A stretch of 64,000 bases of DNA from positions 62,001 to 126,000 of the forward strand of contig DATKQY010000045.1 of the NCBI GenBank assembly GCA_035532475.1. The letters are read 5' to 3'. Shown piece by piece: positions 32,897 to 41,227 of this stretch (its first letter is position 1; every line of letters starts with the position of its first letter). Source of the stretch: DATKQY01 sp035532475. Lineage in GTDB: Bacteria; Actinomycetota; Acidimicrobiia; Acidimicrobiales; Bog-793. A program made the position numbers and the translations under genes. The notes under the pieces were generated by a model, which was not told the DNA's origin, made no database searches, and worked only from the letters and a program-made list of their open reading frames with translations.

Positions 32897-33705
32897 GCAA
32901 CTCGGGCGCCGCGGCCGGCGGGCACCGGGTCGCGCTCGTTACCGGTGCGGCGCGCGGCATCGGAGCGGCGACGGTGCGCCTCCTCGTCGCAGCAGGCTGG
33001 CGGGTGGTCGCGCTCGACCGGTGCGCCGACGACCCGGCCGTGCCCTACCGGCTCGGGACACGCGCCGAGCTCGACGCCGTCGTCGCCGCGGCGGGCGGGC
33101 GCGCCGTCGGCGTGGTCGGCGACGTCCGCGAGCGCTCCGCGATGGACGGGGCCGTCGCCTCGGCCCTCGAGCGCTTCGGGCGTCTCGACGCGGCGGTCGC
33201 GGTCGCGGGCGTGCTGCAGCGGGGGAGCGCGCTGTGGGAGACGGCGGACGACGAGTGGTCCGCCGTCATGGGGGTGAACGTGGACGGGGTGCGCCGCCTC
33301 GCCGCGGCCGCGATCCCGGTCCTGCTCGAGGCGCCCGAGCCGCGCTCGGGTCGCTTCGTGGCGGTGGCGTCGGCGGCGGGCACGCTCGGGCTTCCGAGGC
33401 TCGCCGCCTACAGCGCCTCCAAGCACGCGGTGATCGGCCTCGTGAAGGGACTCGCGGCCGACCTCGCCGGATCGGGGGTGACGGCGAACGCGGTGTGCCC
33501 CGGGTCGACGACGACGCCCATCTTGGATGCGAGCGCCACCGTCTACGGGCTCGCCTCGCCGGAGGAGTTCGCCTCCCACCAGCTCCTCGGTCGCCTGCTC
33601 CTCCCCGAGGAGCCGGCGGCGCTCATCGCGTGGCTGTGCGGGCCCGACGCCTCGGGGGTCACCGGCGCGGCGCTCGCCGTCGACGGCGGGATGACGGCCT
33701 CCTGA
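32893..33705 (+). CDS. SDR oxidoreductase, mycofactocin-associated subfamily
   Basis: 270 residues. The Rossmann motif is VTGAARGIGAATV, the catalytic tetrad residues are in VAVASAAGTLGLPRLAAYSA with YSASK, and ANAVCPGSTTTP and GAALAVDGGMTAS follow. Mycofactocin-linked SDRs hold NAD(H) tightly and need the cofactor to recycle it; whether this protein has the required insertion cannot be judged by eye, so the assignment rests mainly on its 4-bp overlap with mftE and last place in the operon. Confidence 0.88.
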   Translation: MSNSGAAAGGHRVALVTGAARGIGAATVRLLVAAGWRVVALDRCADDPAVPYRLGTRAELDAVVAAAGGRAVGVVGDVRERSAMDGAVASALERFGRLDAAVAVAGVLQRGSALWETADDEWSAVMGVNVDGVRRLAAAAIPVLLEAPEPRSGRFVAVASAAGTLGLPRLAAYSASKHAVIGLVKGLAADLAGSGVTANAVCPGSTTTPILDASATVYGLASPEEFASHQLLGRLLLPEEPAALIAWLCGPDASGVTGAALAVDGGMTAS

Positions 33706-33746
33706 AGCCGCCCGGGACAGACGGCGCGGCGACGGGTCCCGCCCCG

Positions 33747-34463
33747 CTACGTCCCGATGTGCGACTGGTGCCAGACGCGGAAGACCTCGATGGTGGCGTT
33801 GCGGTGGTCGCGCACGGCCCACTCGATGCGCGCCTCCTCGGCGCCGGAGGCGATGAGCTCGATGACGCGCTCGTGCTCCTTCACGGCGTCGTGGGCCCGC
33901 TCGGGCACGAAGCTGAACGTCGAGCGCCGGATGGCGTCGAGGCGCTTGCGCTCCCGGGCGATCAGGGAGAGCAGCCGGTCGTTCGGGCACTTGCCGTAGA
34001 GCACCTCGTGGAACTCCCGGTTGGCGCGGGTGAAGGCGAGCGGGTCGAACGCCTCCAGGCTTGCGCTCATCGCCGCATTGATCTCCCGGGCGCGCTCGAG
34101 GTCGGTGTCGTCGAGGTACGGCAGCGCGAGGGAGGTCGCCGCCGCCTCGAGCACCGCGAGCAGCTGCATCACCTGCGTGTACTCCTCCACGTCGATGTGC
34201 GCCACCTGCGCGCCGATGTTGCGCTGGAACACGACGTAGCCTTCCGCCTCGAGCCGCCGGATCGCCTCGCGCACCGGGACCGGGCTGATCGAGAGCTCCT
34301 GCGCGATCTGGTGGAAGACGAGCCGGTAGCCCGAGCCGTACGTACCGTTCGCGATCCGCTGGCGGATCGCCTCGTAGGCGAGCTCGGACTTTGACACGCC
34401 GTCGCCCCCGTGGGGGCGCTTCTGGCGCCCGGCGACCACCTCGCCCTTCGCGGCCGAAGGCAT
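33747..34463 (-). CDS. GntR-family regulator with FCD domain
   Basis: 238 residues from ATG 34463; the conserved part starts near VSKSELAYEAIRQRIANG, so a GTG at about residue 23 is an alternative start. The winged helix reads LVFHQIAQELSISPVPVREA followed by IRRLEAEGYV, the GntR signature. The all-helical FCD effector domain has FTRANREFHEVLYGKCPNDR and ends with the metal/ligand-binding EHERVIELIASG ... AVRDHRNATIEVF. It converges with the mycofactocin operon and faces the CoA-transferase operon, which it probably controls; candidate operators are noted at 34774-34792 and 40892-40908. Confidence 0.93.
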   Translation of the reverse strand: MPSAAKGEVVAGRQKRPHGGDGVSKSELAYEAIRQRIANGTYGSGYRLVFHQIAQELSISPVPVREAIRRLEAEGYVVFQRNIGAQVAHIDVEEYTQVMQLLAVLEAAATSLALPYLDDTDLERAREINAAMSASLEAFDPLAFTRANREFHEVLYGKCPNDRLLSLIARERKRLDAIRRSTFSFVPERAHDAVKEHERVIELIASGAEEARIEWAVRDHRNATIEVFRVWHQSHIGT

Positions 34464-34856
34464 GTCAGCTCACGCTCCGTTCCCGAGCGCCGACGCCCCC
34501 CGACCCCACTGCGGCCGGACCCGCCCGCTGCTCCTGCACGATGGATGGCGACGGCTGCGGCCACCGGGTGGCGCCGCTCGGCGTGCCGGCGCCCCGCGGA
34601 CCGCCTCCGGGCTGGCCCGGGCCGGGGAGCGGGACGCTCCCATCGGCACCAGGATATTCCGGTCGCCGAACGACACGGCGGATCAGCTCGCCAGGGGTGC
34701 GCCGCGTGACGTGGGCGGCCGGGCACGGCCGTGGGCGCATCGCGACGCGGGGGCGGCCGCTCGAGTGGTCCGCTTCGTATGTCGGATCGTATGCTCACGC
34801 TCGCCGTGGCCACGGATCCTCGCCGCCGCGGGCGGCTGCCGGGGGGAGGACCGTCC
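34464..34856. promoter_or_regulatory. Divergent promoter region of GntR and CoA-transferase operons, with TCGTATG repeats
   Basis: 393 bp without a gene. Close to the CoA-transferase start two copies of TCGTATG occur in direct orientation (34775-34781 and 34787-34793), the second within GGATCGTATG. GGATCGTAT recurs at 40892-40900 in front of the next catabolic unit. FCD-type GntR proteins often bind AT-N-GTATAC-N-AT-like sites, which the ATCGTAT core partly matches. Confidence 0.45.
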
Positions 34857-36026
34857 ATGACCGTTGATCCGACCGGGGGTGCGCGACCGGAGGGCCAGCA
34901 GGGGGCGCTCGCCGGGGTACGCGTCCTCGACTTCACCCATCAGGTCGCCGGGCCCTCGGCGACGCTCGCCCTCGCGTTCATGGGCGCCGAGGTGGTGAAG
35001 GTCGTGGCGCCGGACAGCCGCGACAGCTTCGACGCGGTCCCGTTCTATGTGAACAACGCGAGCAAGAAGTCGATCGAGCTCGACCTGAAGAGCGAGGACG
35101 GCCACGCCACCGCGCTGCGGCTCGCGCAGCGCGCCGACGTCGTCGTCGAGGACTTCGGGCCGGGGGTCATCGAGCGGCTCGGCCTCGGTTACCGCGACCT
35201 CTCGGCCGAAAACCCCCGGCTCGTCTACGCGCAGATCAAGGGCTTCGCCAACGGTTCGGGCTACGAGCACTTCCCGTGCTTCGACCCGATCGCCCAGGCG
35301 TTCGGCGGCGCCTCGAGCATCACCGGCGAGCCCGACGGCGTGCCCATGAAGCCCGGCCCCGACATCGGCGACACCGGTACGGGGATGATGGCGGCGATGG
35401 CCATCGTCGCGGCCCTCTACCAGCGGACGACGACCGGCCTCGGCCAGCACATCGAGGTGTCGATGGCCGACAACGTGGCGACGTTCCTCCGCATCCAGTA
35501 CGGCTGGCCGATCGGCCAGCAGCTGCCCACGCCGCGCTTCGGCAACGGTGCGCCCTTCGTCGGCAGGCACGCCGCGTCGGGGCTGTTCGCCTGCCCGCCG
35601 TTCGGGCCGAACGACTACGTGCACATCCACGCCGGCGACCCGCGCCAGTGGCAGCGGCTCGTCGAGGTGATCGACCGGGACGAGCTGCGCGACCCCGCCT
35701 TCGCGACGCCCGAGGGGCGTGCGGGGCACATCGCGACGATCGACGCCGTCATCTCCGAGTGGTCTGCTGAGCACCCGAAGGTCGAGGCGATGGAGCTCCT
35801 CGGCGCCGCCGGGGTGCCCGCCGGAGCCGTGCGCACGACGTTCGAGGTGATGCAGGACGAGGACCTGCGCAGGCGCGGTGTGTTCGTCACGGTGCCGCAT
35901 CCGAGGTACGGCGAGGCGGTGCTGCCGGCCTGGCCGGTGCGGATGTCGCGCTCGCCGGTGCGCGTGAGCGCTCCGCCCGAGCCCGGAAGGGACACCGACG
36001 AGGTGCTCGCGAGCTGGCTTGGATGA
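34857..36026 (+). CDS. Family III (CaiB/BaiF) CoA-transferase
   Basis: 389 residues from ATG 34857, preceded by GGGGGGAGGA. The N-terminal signature is VLDFTHQVAGPSATLALAFM and GAEVVKVVAP. The catalytic aspartate is likely in KPGPDIGDTGTGMMAAMAIV, followed by GQHIEVSMADNVATFLRIQY. The family transfers CoA between carboxylic acids. Together with the next two genes it suggests activation and thiolytic shortening of an organic acid; the acid is unknown. Confidence 0.92.
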   Translation: MTVDPTGGARPEGQQGALAGVRVLDFTHQVAGPSATLALAFMGAEVVKVVAPDSRDSFDAVPFYVNNASKKSIELDLKSEDGHATALRLAQRADVVVEDFGPGVIERLGLGYRDLSAENPRLVYAQIKGFANGSGYEHFPCFDPIAQAFGGASSITGEPDGVPMKPGPDIGDTGTGMMAAMAIVAALYQRTTTGLGQHIEVSMADNVATFLRIQYGWPIGQQLPTPRFGNGAPFVGRHAASGLFACPPFGPNDYVHIHAGDPRQWQRLVEVIDRDELRDPAFATPEGRAGHIATIDAVISEWSAEHPKVEAMELLGAAGVPAGAVRTTFEVMQDEDLRRRGVFVTVPHPRYGEAVLPAWPVRMSRSPVRVSAPPEPGRDTDEVLASWLG

Positions 36027-36054
36027 CGCCGCCGGGCGAGGGCGGGCGAACGCG

Positions 36055-37245
36055 ATGACCATCTACCGCCGGGCGGCCATCGCCGGCATCGGCCAGACCG
36101 AGCTGGCGAAGGCCTCGCCGCACAGCGCGTTGGAGCTCGCCGTCCAGGCGAGCCTCGCCGCGCTCGACGACGCCGGGATCGAGCCGGGCGAGGTCGACGG
36201 GATGCTGCGATTCGGGGCGCCGTTCGAGACCGTCTGCCACGCCGCGCTGACGCGATCGCTCGGTCTCGGCGAGCTTGGGTACTTCGCGGAGATCCCGCTC
36301 GGTGGCGAGGCGTCCGCGGGCATGGTCGGCCAGGCCGCCGCGGCCGTCGCCTCGGGCCAGGCCTCGGTCGTGCTCGCTTTCCGCTCGATCAAGCAGAGCG
36401 GCGGGAACCGGTTCGGCCGCGCCGACCAGCGCCTGCACGGCGGGCCGCCCGAGGACGCCGACGTCGTCATGCACGACGACTTCGCGTTCACCTGGCCGTA
36501 CTGGATGATGGCACCCGCCCACCTGTTCGCGCTGTGGGCGACCCGCTACATGCACGTGAACGGCCTCTCCTACGAGGAGCTCCAGCGGGCGCTCGGCACG
36601 ATCGCGCTCGCCCAGCGCGAGTATGCGAACGCCAACCCGGGGGCGCTGATGCGGGACCGGCTCCTCGACTGGGAAGGCTTCCTCGCCGGTCGCATGATCA
36701 GCTGGCCGCTCTCGCTGTTCACGATCTGCCTCGAGAACGACGGTGCCGCGGCGGTCGTCGTGACCGGCGCGGAGCGTGCCCGCTCGCTGCGCCAGCCACC
36801 CGCCGAGATCCTGGCAGCCACCCAGTCGCTCGCGCCGCGCCGGGAGCCGATGAGCGTCTACGCCGACGACCTGATCGAGATCTTCCCGCCGAGGACCGCC
36901 GAGCGCCTCTGGCGGGCGGCCGGCTGCGGCCCAGCGGACGTCGCGGTGGCCGAGCTCTACGACGCGACCTCGCTCATGACCCTCCTCAGCCTCGAGCTCT
37001 ACGGCTTCGTCGAGCGCGGCCAGGCGTGGCGCCACGTGATCGACCACGGCATCGCCCTCGACAGCCCGCTCCCGGTGAACACCCACGGCGGCCACCTCTC
37101 CGACGGTTACGTGCACGGGATGACCGGCGTCGTCGAGGCCGTGCGCCAGCTTCGGGGCACCTCGCCGAACCAGGCGCACGACGTCGACATCGCCTTCTTC
37201 GGTGCGCCGTCGGGGAGCGCCGTCGTGCTCGGGAGGCCCCGATGA
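36055..37245 (+). CDS. Thiolase-fold protein (SCP-x / acetyl-CoA acetyltransferase-like)
   Basis: 396 residues from ATG 36055; a TTG at 36019 overlapping the previous stop is also in frame. It starts AAIAGIGQTELAKASPHSAL, with GLGELGYFAEIPLGGEASAG at the position where thiolases carry the nucleophilic Cys. Here the block contains no Cys, as in many SCP-x-like partners of DUF35 proteins. The C-terminal NTHGGHLSDGYVHGMTGVVE retains the conserved NxHGG. Such proteins act in side-chain or ring-acid degradation as aldolase/thiolase-type CoA enzymes with the OB-fold protein encoded next. Confidence 0.9.
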   Translation: MTIYRRAAIAGIGQTELAKASPHSALELAVQASLAALDDAGIEPGEVDGMLRFGAPFETVCHAALTRSLGLGELGYFAEIPLGGEASAGMVGQAAAAVASGQASVVLAFRSIKQSGGNRFGRADQRLHGGPPEDADVVMHDDFAFTWPYWMMAPAHLFALWATRYMHVNGLSYEELQRALGTIALAQREYANANPGALMRDRLLDWEGFLAGRMISWPLSLFTICLENDGAAAVVVTGAERARSLRQPPAEILAATQSLAPRREPMSVYADDLIEIFPPRTAERLWRAAGCGPADVAVAELYDATSLMTLLSLELYGFVERGQAWRHVIDHGIALDSPLPVNTHGGHLSDGYVHGMTGVVEAVRQLRGTSPNQAHDVDIAFFGAPSGSAVVLGRPR

Positions 37246-37649
37246 GGATCCTGCCGGGGGTCTCCGACCTCACCGCCCCGTACTGGCGGGCGGCGCGCCA
37301 GCACCGCCTCGACCTCCAGCGCTGCGGCGGATGCGGCAGGCTCCAGCATCCGCCGGGGCCGAGCTGCGAGCGCTGCCACTCGTCGGAGCTCGAGTGGTCG
37401 ACGATGAGCGGCCGTGGCGAGGTCTACAGCTTCACCGTCGTCCACCACTCGGTGCACCCGGTCACGGCGGGCCACCTGCCCTATGTCGTCGCGCTCGTGG
37501 AGCTCGAGGAGGGGCCGCGCCTCGTGGCGAACATCGGGCGTTGCCCGATCGACCAGGTCCGTATCGGCCTGCCGGTGACCGTCTGCTTCGACGACCTCGG
37601 CGAGGAGGTCACCCTCCCGCAGTTCGAGCCTGCCACCCAGGCGGGCTAG
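37242..37649 (+). CDS. Zn-ribbon/OB-fold (DUF35) acyl-CoA-binding partner protein
   Basis: 135 residues, overlapping the thiolase stop by 4 bp. The rubredoxin-like zinc ribbon is LQRCGGCGRLQHPPGPSCER ending in CxxC, followed by an OB fold (GRGEVYSFTVVHHSVHPVTA). DUF35 proteins bind SCP-x-like thiolases or MaoC-type hydratases and form a combined active site. The gene order thiolase-DUF35 is the standard pair. Confidence 0.93.
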   Translation: MRILPGVSDLTAPYWRAARQHRLDLQRCGGCGRLQHPPGPSCERCHSSELEWSTMSGRGEVYSFTVVHHSVHPVTAGHLPYVVALVELEEGPRLVANIGRCPIDQVRIGLPVTVCFDDLGEEVTLPQFEPATQAG

Positions 37650-37701
37650 GCGAGGGGCCGGGCTCGGCCCGGCGCCCGTGTCCGGCGCGCGCGGCCGGCG
37701 C

Positions 37702-39210
37702 TCAGACGCCGAAGCGGGGCGTGGCGGGGGGCTCGAGCGCGAGGTGGACGGTGCGGGGCTCGGTGTAGAAGTCGATCGAGGCGGTGCCGCCCTCGCGCCC
37801 GACGCCGCTCGCCTTGATCCCCCCGAACGGCGTGCGGAGGTCGCGGACGTTGTGCGAGTTGATCCACACCATCCCGGCCTCGATGCCGCCGGCGACGCGG
37901 TGCGCCGTGTCCAGGTCGCTCGTCCACACGTAGGCGGCGAGACCGTAGCGGGTGTCGTTCGCGAGCCGCAGAGCCTCGTCGCGGTCGGCGAACGGGGTCA
38001 CGCACACGACCGGGCCGAAGATCTCCTCCTGGAAGATGCGCATCTCGTGCGAGACGTCGGCGAAGACCGTCGCCTCGAGGAAGTTCCCCCGCGCCAGGTG
38101 CTGCGGCCGCCGTCCGCCAGCGACCAGGCGGGCGCCCTCTTCGAGGCCGACCGAGACGTAGCCGAGGACCCGCTCGAGATGCTCGGGATGGACGAGCGCG
38201 CCGAGCTCGGTGGCAGGGTCGGCGGGAGCGCCGACGACGACCCGCCGTGCCCGCTCGGCCAGGCGGTCGACGAACTCGTCGTACACGTCCTGCTCGACGA
38301 GCACCCGCGAGCCCGCCGTGCAGCGCTCGCCGTTCAGCGAGAAGGCGCCGAACACCGCCGCGTCGAGCGCCGCGTCGAGGTCGGCGTCGGCGAACACCAG
38401 GCAGGGTGACTTGCCCCCGAGCTCCATCGAGAGGGCCTTCAGGTTGTCCGCCGCCGAGCGCATGATGATCCTGCCGGTTGCCGTCTCGCCGGTGAAGGAG
38501 AGGCGTGGTACGTCAGGGTGCGCCACCAGCGCGGCTCCGGCCTCCTCGCCGACGCCGTGGACGAGGTTGAAGGCCCCCGGCGGCACCCCCGCCTCCTCCA
38601 TGATCTGCGGCAGCAGGCTCGCCGACAGCGGCGTCCACTCGGCAGGCTTGAGGACGATCGGGCAGCCGGAGGCGAGGCTCGGCGCGAGCTTCCACGTCTC
38701 GAGCATGAACGGGGTGTTCCAGGGGGTGATGAGCCCGGCGACGCCGGCCGGCCTTCTCAGCACGTAGTTCAGCTGGTGCGCGCCGACGCGGAAGGCCTCC
38801 TCGTGCATGGCGACGACGAGGTCGGCGAAGAAGGCGAAGTTCTCGGCCGCACGCTGGGCCTGACCCCGTGCCTGGGTGATCGGCAGGCCCGTGTCCCAAC
38901 ACTCGAGCGCGGCGATCTCGGCGTCGCGTGTCTCGATCGCCTCGGCGATGCGGTAGAGGACGCGCGCCCGGTCACGGGCGACCATCTCCGGCCAGGGACC
39001 GCCCTCGAAGGCCCGGCGCGCGGCCGCCACGGCCAGCCGTACGTCCTCCTCGTCGCCGGCCGCCACGTCGACGTACGGCTCGTTCGAGACCGGGTCGGCG
39101 TTCGCGAAGCTCCGGCCGCTGACGCTCGGGACGAGCTCGCCGTCGATGTAGTGGCTGAGCAGCTTGGGCAGGTCGGCCGGCGCGCCGGCGACCCGTTCCG
39201 GCGTGCTCAC
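37702..39210 (-). CDS. Aldehyde dehydrogenase (HpaE-like semialdehyde dehydrogenase)
   Basis: 502 residues from GTG 39210, which overlaps the upstream gene's stop (GTGA). Conserved ALDH elements: GLITPWNTPFMLETWKLAPS, the catalytic glutamate in ALSMELGGKSPCLVF and the nucleophile in FSLNGERCTAGSR, with EEIFGPVVCV and PFGGIKASGVGREGG later. It resembles 5-carboxymethyl-2-hydroxymuconate-semialdehyde dehydrogenase. This agrees with the coupled FAH/RraA-like gene upstream, whose relatives act later in meta-cleavage of aromatic acids. The exact substrate is inferred, not shown. Confidence 0.92.
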   Translation of the reverse strand: MSTPERVAGAPADLPKLLSHYIDGELVPSVSGRSFANADPVSNEPYVDVAAGDEEDVRLAVAAARRAFEGGPWPEMVARDRARVLYRIAEAIETRDAEIAALECWDTGLPITQARGQAQRAAENFAFFADLVVAMHEEAFRVGAHQLNYVLRRPAGVAGLITPWNTPFMLETWKLAPSLASGCPIVLKPAEWTPLSASLLPQIMEEAGVPPGAFNLVHGVGEEAGAALVAHPDVPRLSFTGETATGRIIMRSAADNLKALSMELGGKSPCLVFADADLDAALDAAVFGAFSLNGERCTAGSRVLVEQDVYDEFVDRLAERARRVVVGAPADPATELGALVHPEHLERVLGYVSVGLEEGARLVAGGRRPQHLARGNFLEATVFADVSHEMRIFQEEIFGPVVCVTPFADRDEALRLANDTRYGLAAYVWTSDLDTAHRVAGGIEAGMVWINSHNVRDLRTPFGGIKASGVGREGGTASIDFYTEPRTVHLALEPPATPRFGV

Positions 39211-40679
39211 GCGTGCGTGTCGCCGCCGTCGGCAGCGCACCAGCGTTCGTAGGCGTCGCGCCAACGGGGTCCGATCGGGTAGAGCCCGTCGATCGACTCG
39301 CCGGCCGCGACCCGCTCCGCGATGAAGCGTTCCTGGCGCTCCTGCTCCGCGGCGTCGCGGGCGACCTCGGCGGCGAGGTGCGGCGGGACGAGGACGACCC
39401 CGTCCCGGTCGCCGACGACGACGTCGCCCGGCTCCACGAGCACGCCGGCACAGGCGACGGCGACGTCGGTCTCCCACGGGACGTGGCGGCGGCCGAGCAC
39501 CGCGGGGTTGGAGGCGGCGTGGAAGGTGGGCAGCCCGAGCGCCGCGATCGCCGCGGTGTCCCGGAGCGCCCCGTCGGTGATGACGCCGGCTGCGCCGCGC
39601 TGCTTGGCCCGCAGCGCGAGGATGTCGCCGATCGTCCCGGCACCGTGCTCGCGACGCGCCCCGATGACGAGGACATCCCCCTCCCCGAGGGTGTCGATGG
39701 CCCGCTTTTGGGCGTTCATGCCGCCACCGCGCGCCTCGAACAGGTCCTCGCGGAACGGCAGGTACGACAGCGTCCGCGCGCGGCCGACCATGTGCAGCTC
39801 CGGCCGCAGCGCGTGGAGGCCCTCCATGACCGTCGAGTCGTAGCCCTTCTTCCGCAGCTGTTGGGCGATCGTGGCGGTCGACACTGTCCCGAGGAGCCGG
39901 AGGGTCTCGGCGGAGACGTCGCCCGGCGCTTCGGGGTCCGCGCGCCGACCCGTCGCCGCCGCGGCGCCGAAAGCCGCGGCGCGGGCTTGTTCGTCGACCC
40001 GAGGCATCGCTCCGATGGCGTCAAGCGACCCGGCGCTGTCGACGACCGGCGTGCGCAGCCGGCCGGTGGTGAGCTCGGCCGTGCTCACCTCGACCTCGAC
40101 GACGTCGCCGGGCCCCACCACCGTCGAGCCGGTCGGCGTGCCGGTGAGGATCACGTCCCCCGGCTCGAGGGTCATGAGCCGGGACAGGTCCGCCACGATC
40201 AGGCCGAAGTCGAAGAGGAGCTCGTCGCCGACCGCCGCCTCCTGGACGAGCGTGTCGTTCACCCAGGTGCGCAGCGTGAGCGACTGGCGGTCGAACAGGC
40301 GGGCGTCGAGCAGGGCAGGGCCGATCGGCGTGAAGCCGTCGCCGCCTTTCGAGCGCAGGTTGGAGCCGAGGTCGGCATAGCGCAAGTCATAGACACCGAA
40401 GTCGTTCGCCGCGGTGACCCACGCCACGTGCTCCCAGCCCCGCTCGGCCGCGACCGAGCGCGCCCGGTGGCCGATCACGAGCGCGATCTCGCCCTCGAAC
40501 GCCAGTAGTTCGCAGCCGGCAGGGCGGGCGAGCGCGTCGCCGCTCGCGGCCAATGAGGAGGGCGGCTTCAAGAAGTACGACGGGTAGGCGGGCTCGCGTC
40601 CGCGCTCCGCGGCCCGGCTGCGGTAGTTCAGGTGCACCGCGACGACCTTCGACGGCGGCGGATCGAGCACGGCGCCCAC
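39207..40679 (-). CDS. Fused fumarylacetoacetate-hydrolase-like (HpaG type) and RraA/HMG-aldolase-like protein
   Basis: 490 residues from GTG 40679, which has AGGAGG seven bases upstream; a TTG at 40706 is less likely. Residues ~1-225 are an FAH domain (VVAVHLNYRSRAAERG, FEGEIALVIGHRARSV, ANDFGVYDLRYADLGSNLRS, GDVILTGTPTGSTVVGPGD), the fold of 2-hydroxyhepta-2,4-diene-1,7-dioate isomerases/decarboxylases. Residues ~260-490 are an RraA-like domain (VSTATIAQQLRKKG, GEGDVLVIGARREHGAGTIG, GVITDGALRDTAAIA), the fold of 4-hydroxy-4-methyl-2-oxoglutarate/carboxy-hydroxy-oxoadipate aldolases. Joining an isomerase/decarboxylase with an aldolase would place late meta-cleavage steps in one chain. Confidence 0.88.
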   Translation of the reverse strand: MGAVLDPPPSKVVAVHLNYRSRAAERGREPAYPSYFLKPPSSLAASGDALARPAGCELLAFEGEIALVIGHRARSVAAERGWEHVAWVTAANDFGVYDLRYADLGSNLRSKGGDGFTPIGPALLDARLFDRQSLTLRTWVNDTLVQEAAVGDELLFDFGLIVADLSRLMTLEPGDVILTGTPTGSTVVGPGDVVEVEVSTAELTTGRLRTPVVDSAGSLDAIGAMPRVDEQARAAAFGAAAATGRRADPEAPGDVSAETLRLLGTVSTATIAQQLRKKGYDSTVMEGLHALRPELHMVGRARTLSYLPFREDLFEARGGGMNAQKRAIDTLGEGDVLVIGARREHGAGTIGDILALRAKQRGAAGVITDGALRDTAAIAALGLPTFHAASNPAVLGRRHVPWETDVAVACAGVLVEPGDVVVGDRDGVVLVPPHLAAEVARDAAEQERQERFIAERVAAGESIDGLYPIGPRWRDAYERWCAADGGDTHA

Positions 40680-41227
40680 GTCACCACCTCCTGTCAACGA
40701 AGCCAACCTATCCGCACCGCGCGTCGTGCCTCACCACGTGCATCCATCCTGCCGGCCTGAGGGCCTTCCGGCCGCCTCGCGCGCCCCGCCCCGACCGGCC
40801 CTGCGCCCGGACGCTGCGCGGCCCGTCACGCCGTCGACGCCGGCAGGCGCGCATCCCTTGTCGGGTGCGGCAGGCTCACGCTAATTGCGGTGGATCGTAT
40901 ATTGTTGGACAGCTCCGCCGCAACCGAGGCCGGCGCGTCCGTACGCGCGGAGGGGTCGCGCCGCCCGACGTCGGGTCGGGGCCGGCGTTGGGCGTCGTCG
41001 TCGTGGCGCCGGGCGCTCGCCGAAGACCGCGCCGCGTACGGTTCGTGGCACCGAGCTGTTGCGGGCCATCGCCACCCGCGGCCGTCGGCGGGACCTACGA
41101 CGACGGAGCGCGGGGCTCGTGACGACGATCGGCGGCGGCCAGCAGTCGAGGACCCTCCTGCCGCTCGGTCGGTGCCCGTGCGAGGGACCGAGGTCGACGA
41201 CGCCGGTCGGGGGAGGAGGCAAGCGAA
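40680..41227. promoter_or_regulatory. 548-bp divergent promoter region with GGATCGTAT motif
   Basis: No credible gene is seen between the FAH/RraA gene (minus) and the SDR (plus). GGATCGTATATTGTTGG at 40892-40908 is unusually AT-rich for the region and shares its first nine bases with 34784-34792 upstream of the CoA-transferase, so it is a candidate shared operator for the GntR protein. GGGAGGAGG at 41211-41219 is the SDR ribosome site. Confidence 0.45.
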
